The notes under the pieces were generated by a model. The model did no database searches and had not been told where the DNA came from. It saw only the letters and a program-made list of their open reading frames with translations. The translations under genes and the position numbers were made by a program. A stretch of DNA of 5,020 bases from UBA6164 sp045107135 (GTDB lineage: Bacteria; Patescibacteriota; Gracilibacteria; BD1-5; UBA6164). Below are positions 1 to 3,876 of this stretch, in pieces. Numbering within the stretch: position 1 is the stretch's first letter; the number at the start of each line of letters is the position of its first letter. The DNA is taken from NCBI GenBank assembly GCA_045107135.1, contig JASFZI010000052.1, positions 1 to 5,020 on the forward strand, written 5' to 3'.

Positions 1-126
1 AAAATCAAATTGTTTTTTAGTATCATTAGATTTATTCCCATCACCTTGTATCCAATCAAATTTTCAATCATTAGTACAAATATATCAATCTAGACTTATG
101 GCTAAATTTAAGATTATTTTTCTCAT
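1..126 (-). CDS. Dihydrofolate reductase-family (RibD C-terminal domain) protein, N-terminal part
   Basis: The first 42 residues of a minus-strand gene whose remainder lies left of the window. It begins MRKIILNLAISLDGYI and continues with an Asp-Gly-Lys-Phe-Asp-Trp-Ile stretch. This is the typical N-terminal strand and substrate-binding Ser-Leu-Asp-Gly-Tyr/Phe-Ile signature of small reductases of the RibD-C/YwjB/YyaP type, NADPH-dependent cytosolic enzymes whose exact substrate is usually unknown. G14 (in the DGYI motif) and G21 are TGA, while G28 and G30 are GGT and GGG. The conserved glycine at a TGA is the clearest single-site evidence here for TGA = Gly. A TATATA box on the minus strand ends about 6 nt before the ATG, so the message may be nearly leaderless. 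The gene is divergent from everything to the right and is of cellular type, so I read it as host chromosome flanking the phage. The family call is firm, the precise enzyme is not. Confidence 0.82.
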
Positions 127-189
127 AACATTTATATAAGATATAAATTATTACAAATAATCTTATACATAAATCTAAAAAAAACAATC

Positions 190-229
190 AAAAAGAGATA
201 CTAAGTAATAATGCTTTATATCTCTTTTT
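190..229. terminator. Bidirectional terminator-like hairpin
   Basis: Perfect 11-bp stem (190-200 with 219-229, AAAAAGAGATA / TATCTCTTTTT) around an 18-nt loop. The A-run/T-run arms give a U-tract in both directions. On the minus strand it is followed by a further T-rich stretch, so it could stop leftward transcripts before the reductase gene as well as rightward ones. It sits 19 nt upstream of the first 30-bp repeat copy and may belong to that repeat module instead. Confidence 0.6.
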
Positions 230-248
230 ATATCAGTTTATATCAAAA

Positions 249-278
249 TTGGTGGAGTTTATTGAAGATAATTTGAAC
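249..278 (+). repeat. 30-bp diverged direct repeat, copy 1
   Basis: Matches 529-558 at 25 of 30 positions, starting TTGGTGGA and ending TGAAC. Both copies follow a larger hairpin by about 13-19 nt. Flanking bases 241-244 can pair with 267-270 (TATC/GATA) around a 22-nt loop containing GGTGGA. Copy 2 has a stem at the equivalent place with different bases. Function unknown; see findings. Confidence 0.7.
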
Positions 279-316
279 TCTTTACTAAAATAAATTTTTA
301 TTTCTATTTTTGATTA

Positions 317-358
317 ATGAACATATTTCTCATAAAAGTATTTTTTGTGAAAGTTCAT
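317..358. other. Imperfect long hairpin
   Basis: ATGAAC (317-322) pairs with GTTCAT (353-358). After a small bulge TTTC (326-329) pairs with GAAA (349-352), then CA-AAAA pairs with TTTT-TG around a 3-nt loop. About 16 pairs in all, with two T-T mismatches. There is no U-tract outside the stem, so it is not an obvious terminator. It could be a phage origin or packaging hairpin. Confidence 0.5.
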
Positions 359-440
359 ATGCTGAATTATTATTATTAGATTTTTTTCATTCAGAATCTT
401 ACCTATTATTTGTTTAATTTCACCTAATCTCATTTTAAGT

Positions 441-446
441 TATAAT
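441..446 (+). promoter_or_regulatory. Possible promoter (perfect -10 TATAAT)
   Basis: A TATAAT with a weak -35-like TTTCAC (418-423) at 17-bp spacing. Initiation would fall near 453, just before the hairpin at 460-516. No protein gene follows closely, so it could drive a small RNA or prime second-strand synthesis. TATAAT is common by chance in DNA this AT-rich. Confidence 0.35.
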
Positions 447-459
447 TATATTATTAAAA

Positions 460-516
460 AAACTCCCAAAAACTTACATTCAAGCAAATCACTTGAAAAT
501 ATATTTTTAGGAGTTT
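460..516. other. Extended imperfect hairpin
   Basis: Outer stem AAACTCC (460-466) / GGAGTTT (510-516), then AAAAA (468-472) / TTTTT (504-508) across a C-A mismatch, an irregular middle, and a terminal 6-bp stem TTCAAG (479-484) / CTTGAA (492-497) with a 7-nt loop. It lies 12 nt upstream of repeat copy 2. Candidates are a single-strand origin or packaging hairpin, or the 5' domain of a structured RNA. Confidence 0.55.
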
Positions 517-528
517 ATGTAGTGTTTT

Positions 529-558
529 TTGGTGGACTTTATAGAACACAATCTGAAC
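529..558 (+). repeat. 30-bp diverged direct repeat, copy 2
   Basis: Second copy of the 249-278 repeat. GTG (522-524) pairs with CAC (547-549) around a 22-nt loop, the same loop length and register as TATC/GATA in copy 1. Two of the five differences between copies are balanced by changes in the opposite arm. Two further pairs (T525, T526 with A546, A545) extend this stem inward. Confidence 0.7.
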
Positions 559-621
559 GATATTTTGATTAAATAGCCAAGTTAAAAAACTCAAAAATGT
601 ATTTTCGGTAATCCTTATTTC

Positions 622-650
622 AAGAGCAATTAAAAACTGCTCTTTATTTT
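622..650 (+). terminator. Rho-independent terminator
   Basis: 7-bp stem AAGAGCA (622-628) / TGCTCTT (638-644), 9-nt loop, followed by a T-rich tail. It ends 14 nt before the next start codon, so it would insulate that gene from the upstream structured region or end a small RNA starting near 453. Confidence 0.65.
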
Positions 651-664
651 GTTACCTAAAAATT

Positions 665-853
665 ATGATTAATAAATTTGAAAATATTGAAGAAGTAAAT
701 TGATTATTTGAATTAATAAAAACTATGCTTCTAACACAGTTATCACAAACAAAGATAAAACAGCTACTTAGAGATTTTACACACAGCGAAATTAGAAATT
801 GAAAGTATGAAAATTGAGAGTTTATAGTTAGTAATTTAATAACAACTGACTAA
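665..853 (+). CDS. Hypothetical protein, 62 aa
   Basis: Short ORF starting MINKFENIEEVNGLFELI and ending at TAA, with three in-frame TGA codons (all its glycines) and no GGN. It is acidic at the N-terminus, then has a Gln/Lys-rich segment around residues 24-35 and a mixed tail; no signal peptide or membrane segment is visible. I do not recognise a family. It lies between a terminator and a GC-rich hairpin, directly before rep, where filamentous phages may carry a small regulator. That role is a guess from position. No Shine-Dalgarno sequence is present and the start is preceded by TT. The lack of stops with TGA read as Gly supports it being real, but it is short. Confidence 0.5.
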
Positions 854-860
854 ACATACT

Positions 861-885
861 CGCCCTACAATAATAATGTAGGGCG
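861..885. other. GC-rich perfect hairpin upstream of rep
   Basis: 9-bp perfect stem (861-869 CGCCCTACA with 877-885 TGTAGGGCG) and an all-A/T 7-nt loop. It is one of the most GC-rich short stretches in the window. No T-tract follows on the plus strand (AATAGAAACC), so an ordinary terminator is not favoured. A rolling-circle nick-site cruciform is a good alternative given that rep starts 96 nt downstream. Confidence 0.6.
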
Positions 886-981
886 AATAGAAACCTCAAA
901 ACTCTTAAATTCAGCTAAAAACTCCTAGAAATCGACCAAACGAAAAAATCCCTGAACTTTAGAATTTAATTACTAAAAAAA

Positions 982-2010
982 ATGACTAAATCTAAAACTA
1001 CAATACAGCATACGAATGAGATATTAAAACTTAATCCTTTTGTATACTATGAAAATATAGATTTTCTAACTATTAGACTTCCTGACTGATTAGAGATTTT
1101 AAATACTCTAAACTGACTTTGTGAAAATTCTAATGAATATTTATTAAGCTTTTGATTTAAAATAACTTTCTTTGACTGGTGATTCTGAAAACAAATGAAA
1201 TATTACAAAATAATCGACAGAGAAAATAATATTATCTGTAATATAAAAATAAAACAACCTACTGAAAAGAAAAATAGAAATGTTTATACTGCTATCGAAT
1301 TTGATTGATTATTTTTTAAAGCATATTTTGATTATTTTGATTATATTCTTTCTATTTTTGATATTGATAGAAATAAAAATGATATAGTAAAGAGAATTGA
1401 TTATTGTATTGATTGGTGAAATTTAGAAGTCAAAGACTTCATAAAATACTATAAAAATAAGATGAAAAAAGAATATTGAGTTTGAATATGAAGCGAACCA
1501 ACCTATAAAAATATAAAATTAGATAGACATGAATTAGTTTTGTATAACAAAAAACTAGATATTCTTGAAAAAAATAAACATAAAACGAAAGTAGATTGAA
1601 AAAATATCTATAAAGATTACATAACCCAAGACTTCCCTATTACTCGTTTAGAGTATAGAAAGAAATCAAGAGCAATAAGAGAACTTACAAATAATTCAAT
1701 TAATGCTCTTTTTAAATACTCAAAACAATATGCTCTTGATTATTTTAATAAGTTTTATGATCTAGATATTATTGAAGTTTATAAAGAAACATCTACTTTT
1801 GAGAGATTTAAAAGACCTGAAAGAAAAGATATATTAGTTACTAATATAACACATAAAAAAATTAGCTTATATCTATCTATGGCAAGTGCCTATATGGATA
1901 ATTATACAGCTATAAAAACTGAAAGTCTATTTTTTGAAAAACTATATGAAAAATATTGAGATAGAATCCTTGATTTTTTCATTACTAAACACTTAAATAA
2001 TACTTTTTAA
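982..2010 (+). CDS. Rolling-circle replication initiator, Rep_trans-like, 342 aa
   Basis: Predicted to nick the plus-strand origin and start rolling-circle replication by forming a covalent 5'-phosphotyrosine link. Visible motifs follow the Rep_trans order (pT181 RepC/RepD, phage RstA-type): an acidic metal-site segment KRIDYCIDW at residues 137-145 (D140, D144), a Gly-Ser at 170-171, the catalytic-type LYNKK at 187-191 with Y188 as the likely nucleophile, and TRLEYR at 221-226. In pT181 initiators the active Tyr is likewise in a Tyr-Asn-Lys-Lys context near residue 190. All 12 glycines are TGA and none is GGN; TGG Trp sits next to TGA at residues 66-67 and 145-146, so TGA is not Trp here. 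Length is normal for the family. The start is the first in-frame ATG, after an A-run, with no Shine-Dalgarno. The next ORF begins 10 nt after the stop, suggesting co-transcription. Confidence 0.85.
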
Positions 2011-2020
2011 AAAATAAATT

Positions 2021-2257
2021 ATGAACAATTATAGCGAAACTTACTGAAAAAATCGTAAGCACTTATTTACTCTAGCTCTAAAAAATAAATTAAATTATAC
2101 AGATGAAGATATTGAAATATGTATTTGAGTTTTAACCTCTAATGAAAAAAAGATTTTAAATAAAAGAAAAAAGGAAATGATTTGAATGAATCAGCAACAA
2201 AAAAATAATAGAATTTATAAAATAATTTGTATAATAATTGATACTTCTAAAAATTAA
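2021..2257 (+). CDS. Hypothetical protein downstream of rep, 78 aa
   Basis: Begins MNNYSETYGKNRKHLF and has three TGA glycines. Strongly basic and Asn/Lys-rich, with a central acidic patch (TDEDIEI, about residues 27-33), a Lys-rich stretch at roughly 43-54, and a hydrophobic IYKIICIIID segment near the C-terminus that is too short and polar-flanked to be a confident membrane helix. It is probably co-transcribed with rep. In filamentous phages the gene after rep often serves replication (as gene X or V) or regulation, but I see no family signature. The hydrophobic plus basic composition could suit a DNA-binding protein; this is not shown. Confidence 0.55.
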
Positions 2258-2378
2258 GAAACATCTATTATATCCATAGCACCTTAATTCTACATTAATT
2301 TTCTAATACTTTTTTAAAAAATCTTTTTTGCTATTTCAAGCTATAAAATCGCAATAATAAAACAGATTTGCTAAATAA

Positions 2379-2399
2379 ATGTAAATAAGTATACTACAT
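2379..2399. promoter_or_regulatory. 21-bp operator-like site, copy 1
   Basis: ATGTA, 11-bp spacer, TACAT. It matches 2603-2623 at 18 of 21 positions, all differences being in the spacer. It covers the expected -35 position of the promoter for the 53-aa ORF, as an autoregulatory operator would. Confidence 0.6.
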
Positions 2400-2416
2400 A
2401 AAGTCTATTTATTCTA

Positions 2417-2422
2417 TATAAT
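2417..2422 (+). promoter_or_regulatory. Promoter -10 (TATAAT) of the 53-aa ORF
   Basis: TATAAT ending 9 nt before the ATG at 2432, so initiation near 2429-2430 would give an almost leaderless message. It sits inside three tandem 9-bp units (2404-2412, 2413-2421, 2422-2430; TCTATTTAT, TCTATATAA, TCTATTTAT). The -35 region is poor and is covered by the 21-bp site. The stretch TTCTATATAAT recurs at the next promoter (2656-2666). Confidence 0.55.
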
Positions 2423-2431
2423 CTATTTATT

Positions 2432-2593
2432 ATGAAAGATCCTAAATCGATAAGAATTGATGATAAAACTAAAATAAAACTTGATAAAGTAGTTGTTGAA
2501 ACTACATGAGTTGAATTAACAACTTATGATGATAAAATAAATTTTTTAATTTGGTTTTACTGAAGTCATAAAAATAATAATTGAAATCATTAA
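2432..2593 (+). CDS. Small possible ribbon-helix-helix regulator, 53 aa
   Basis: Contains KSIRIDDKTKIKLDKVVVE followed by a TTYDDKINFLIWF segment. The pattern of a short strand (xIRID), a Lys-rich helix with KLDKV, then a 'TYDD-I-FLI' second helix resembles ribbon-helix-helix antitoxin/CopG-type DNA-binding proteins, in which the N-terminal strand contacts DNA as a dimer. The resemblance is by eye and the C-terminus (Asn/His-rich) is atypical. Three TGA glycines, no GGN. It has its own promoter, with a 21-bp inverted-repeat-like site over the -35. The same site lies just downstream of this gene ahead of the coat transcription unit. That context fits an autoregulated switch protein controlling phage structural genes; the role is inferred. 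Confidence 0.55.
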
Positions 2594-2602
2594 ACTTACT
2601 TT

Positions 2603-2623
2603 ATGTAAATTAATTTACTACAT
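2603..2623. promoter_or_regulatory. 21-bp operator-like site, copy 2
   Basis: Second ATGTA-N11-TACAT site. It contains a perfect 14-bp palindrome (2605-2618, GTAAATTAATTTAC). It overlaps a 13-bp direct repeat TTATGTAAATTAA present at 2601-2613 and 2623-2635, with a period of 22 bp, about two helical turns. The downstream half ends 3 nt before the -35 of the coat-unit promoter. Confidence 0.6.
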
Positions 2624-2638
2624 TATGTAAATTAAAGT

Positions 2639-2666
2639 TTGATTTTTAATCTATTTTCTATATAAT
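2639..2666 (+). promoter_or_regulatory. Promoter of the ssDNA-binding/coat transcription unit
   Basis: -35 TTGATT (2639-2644), 16-bp spacer, -10 TATAAT (2661-2666). It is the best-formed promoter in the window. Initiation near 2672-2673 would place a stable hairpin at the very 5' end of the message. The operator-like repeats lie immediately upstream. Confidence 0.6.
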
Positions 2667-2670
2667 ACTT

Positions 2671-2710
2671 ATAGATATTTGAAAGTTCCTTTTGGTTCTT
2701 GAATATCTAT
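2671..2710 (+). promoter_or_regulatory. 5'-leader hairpin, possible attenuator or mRNA stabiliser
   Basis: 9-bp stem ATAGATATT (2671-2679) / AATATCTAT (2702-2710). Inside it AAG/CTT (2683-2685/2698-2700) and CC/GG around a TTTT loop can also pair. It is followed by a T-rich run from 2714 to 2727. It could terminate early transcripts or, because it would start at the transcript's first bases, protect the 5' end. Confidence 0.55.
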
Positions 2711-2740
2711 AGGTATTTTTATTTTTTAACTTCTTTTGTT

Positions 2741-2983
2741 ATGTCGCAGGTAAAACCTACAATAAAGAAAGAGGAGATTTATAAGAACTGAAACTTTATT
2801 GTTTCTACTTATGATTTCACAATTCCAAATTGACAGAGAGCTGGTACAGTTCTTAATCTAGTAAAATTGAAAACTATTAAAAAGAAGTGGTCTGAAGATA
2901 TTAAATCTTATTATGACCAAAATCAGTACATTACTGTTACTGAAGAACAATTAATTGATCTACTTAAAACTGTAAAGATGTAA
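2741..2983 (+). CDS. Possible ssDNA-binding protein (gene V-like by position), 80 aa
   Basis: Basic 80-residue soluble protein beginning MSQVKPTIKKEEIY. The centre alternates like beta strands (NFIVSTYDF, residues 18-26; TVLNLVKLKTI, 36-46), W50 follows, and the end is a QYITVTEEQLIDLLKTV segment (62-78) with strand-turn-helix character. The 'LNLVKL … W … ITVTEEQL..LL' order recalls the PC4/YdbC fold of ssDNA-binding proteins, by eye only. A small ssDNA-binding protein between rep and the coat genes is a hallmark of filamentous phage, where it coats the plus strand before coat proteins replace it. G17 and G31 are TGA, G35 is GGT. It is the first gene after the best promoter and a 5' hairpin, with no Shine-Dalgarno. 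The ORF is secure; the function is inferred from position and weak pattern. Confidence 0.6.
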
Positions 2984-3019
2984 TTAATTCGTTCTAGTCT
3001 ATTTATTAAAACTAAACAT

Positions 3020-3073
3020 AGAGGCTTTTATGTATGAGATGAGGTTTTTTGCCTCTCCTTATCTCAATACATA
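3020..3073 (+). other. Alternative hairpins between ssb-like and coat genes
   Basis: Main stem: 3029-3035 with 3067-3073 (TATGTAT/ATACATA), a bulged A, then 3036-3044 with 3057-3065 (GAGATGAGG/CCTTATCTC, one G-T), 16 pairs around a 12-nt loop. After GGGGTC a run of seven Ts follows (3080-3086). A competing 6-bp stem AGAGGC (3020-3025) / GCCTCT (3051-3056) uses the loop of the main stem. It could be a terminator, an RNA-processing or stability element, or the phage packaging hairpin. Confidence 0.55.
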
Positions 3074-3088
3074 GGGGTCTTTTTTTAT

Positions 3089-3109
3089 GCTCTTATTTTT
3101 AAATAGAGC
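3089..3109 (+). other. Small hairpin upstream of the coat gene
   Basis: GCTCT (3089-3093) / AGAGC (3105-3109), with ATT/AAT (3095-3097 / 3102-3104) able to extend it across a bulged T. It lies in the leader 30 nt before the coat start codon. A role in translation or mRNA stability is possible but not shown. Confidence 0.35.
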
Positions 3110-3139
3110 TCCATATTTTATTTCTTAAATATTTTAGTT

Positions 3140-3385
3140 ATGACTAATATATTTACTGCAATGGGTTTAGGATTGATAACTTTACTATCGCTTTGAGCTA
3201 CTGTTAGTCCAGATGCTTTAGTTACAGTTGATGCCACTGAAATCGGTGCCTTAGGTACTGGTATCGCAAACATGGCTCAATCGTTTATTAGTGTTGGTAT
3301 GCAATTATTACCAATAATTCTACCTTTATTGGCAGTCTTTCTTATCTTTGGATTCGTGAAAGGATTTATCACAAGAAGAGGATAA
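3140..3385 (+). CDS. Major coat protein-like (pVIII-type), 81 aa
   Basis: It has the architecture of a filamentous-phage major coat precursor: a hydrophobic leader (IFTAMGLGLITLLSLGATV, about residues 4-22), a short segment carrying the only acidic residues (D25, D31, E34), a long hydrophobic helix (about 50-73, with two prolines), and a basic C-terminus (K74, R79, R80) that would contact DNA inside the virion. Leader peptidase could cut after A20 or A26, leaving 55-61 residues against about 45-50 in Ff or Pf1. The leader lacks the usual N-terminal Lys/Arg. Nine of ten glycines are GGT/GGA; the single TGA (G19) is in the leader, so the mature protein has none. Codons ending in C are also commoner than in neighbours, as in a highly expressed gene. 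A strong terminator follows. An alternative is a small membrane protein of another mobile element. Confidence 0.75.
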
Positions 3386-3388
3386 GAA

Positions 3389-3420
3389 AAAAGGGAGAAT
3401 TAAAACTCTCCCTTTTACTT
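3389..3420 (+). terminator. Strong Rho-independent terminator after the coat gene
   Basis: 10-bp perfect stem (3389-3398 AAAAGGGAGA with 3407-3416 TCTCCCTTTT), 8-nt loop, T-rich tail. It starts 3 nt after the coat stop. Ff phages have a terminator just after gene VIII that keeps coat mRNA abundant while limiting expression of the minor coat genes; the same arrangement is seen here. Confidence 0.8.
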
Positions 3421-3436
3421 TTATAAAAAATAAAAC

Positions 3437-3586
3437 ATGTTTGATTTACTATATTCAAGCTGAATTTTCACTCAGTTTTTCATAAACTTTTTTTGATTTT
3501 TCTTTCAAAATCTTTTTTGACTAACTTTTCTATTCTTTTCATTGTTTTTTCTATGATTTATTTTTTCTATTCTTAACCATAAATAA
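3437..3586 (+). CDS. Phe-rich hydrophobic membrane peptide, 49 aa (minor coat-like)
   Basis: 17 of 49 residues are Phe. Almost the whole peptide from residue 10 to 45 is hydrophobic, broken by N17 and a Q24-N25 pair, so it could form one long or two short membrane segments. The only charged residues are D3 near the start and K49 at the end. Four TGA glycines, no GGN; read in the standard code it would be cut at residue 8. Small membrane peptides next to the major coat gene in filamentous phages are the tip proteins pVII and pIX (about 33 residues). This one is longer, and assignment is by position and composition only. The next ORF starts 2 nt after its stop, so the two are surely co-translated. 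Confidence 0.6.
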
Positions 3587-3588
3587 TT

Positions 3589-3876
3589 ATGATTTTATGA
3601 GATTGTACATTTACAAATATTAATACTAAAAAATGAGAAGAACTTATTCAAGACTTAGAATGTTCATCTTTTACTTGAAGTATTGATATTAATTTACCAG
3701 TTTATACATGAACTGGGCAAGTTTATAGAGCCTGATTTTTATGAGAAGATTGAGCTTATTATTTATCACAAGACTTATTTTTTACTTTTCTCATTTGGTT
3801 TTGGTCTATTTTCTTTGTCGCCTTTTCTGTAATTGCTTTATCTATTAAATCTTTCAAATTATGATCAAAAAAATAA
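3589..3876 (+). CDS. Single-pass membrane protein, 95 aa (minor coat-like)
   Basis: A polar N-terminal domain of about 60 residues with two cysteines (C6, C25) is followed by one membrane helix (about 63-86, DLFFTFLIWFWSIFFVAF onward) and a short basic tail ending LGSKK. Without a cleavable signal, the topology would put the N-terminal domain outside and the lysines inside, allowing C6-C25 to form a disulfide. Eight TGA and one GGG glycine. It sits between the Phe-rich peptide and the pIII-like gene, a spot held by small minor coat proteins (pVII/pIX/pVI, or OrfU/Cep-type) in filamentous phages; I cannot say which. Its last 16 nt overlap the start of the next gene in another frame, implying translational coupling. 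Confidence 0.65.

Larger units (their letters stand above)
127..664. other. Gene-poor, hairpin-rich region left of the phage genes
   Basis: I find no convincing protein gene on either strand even with TGA read as Gly; TAA/TAG interrupt all frames. The region is strongly structured, with hairpins at 190-229, 317-358, 460-516 and 622-644, and a diverged direct repeat at 249-278 and 529-558. This resembles the intergenic region of filamentous phages, where serial hairpins carry the packaging signal and the minus- and plus-strand origins ahead of the replication gene. It must also contain the host/phage boundary if the left-hand gene is chromosomal. I cannot place that boundary from sequence alone. 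Confidence 0.6.

Noticed and set aside
147..293. Stop-free frame ending VEFIEDNLNSLLK
   Set aside because: It has no good start codon and runs through the perfect terminator-like hairpin at 190-229. The second repeat copy has a stop just upstream in the matching frame. Kept only as a rival explanation of the repeat.
317..379. Tiny ATG ORF of about 20 aa
   Set aside because: Very short, lies across a 16-pair hairpin, no glycine or TGA use and no initiation context; likely chance.
190..558. tRNA or other standard RNA gene, or CRISPR repeats
   Set aside because: No cloverleaf arms or GGTTCGA-type T-loop. Only two diverged repeat copies 280 bp apart, with no regular spacers.
2310..2330. T6A6 palindrome plus T-run as a terminator after the 78-aa gene
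   Set aside because: Pure A/T self-complementarity with no G-C pairs and poor loop geometry; common by chance in such DNA.
3020..3086. Named riboswitch
   Set aside because: Alternative stems are present but I recognise no known aptamer core; reported only as structure.
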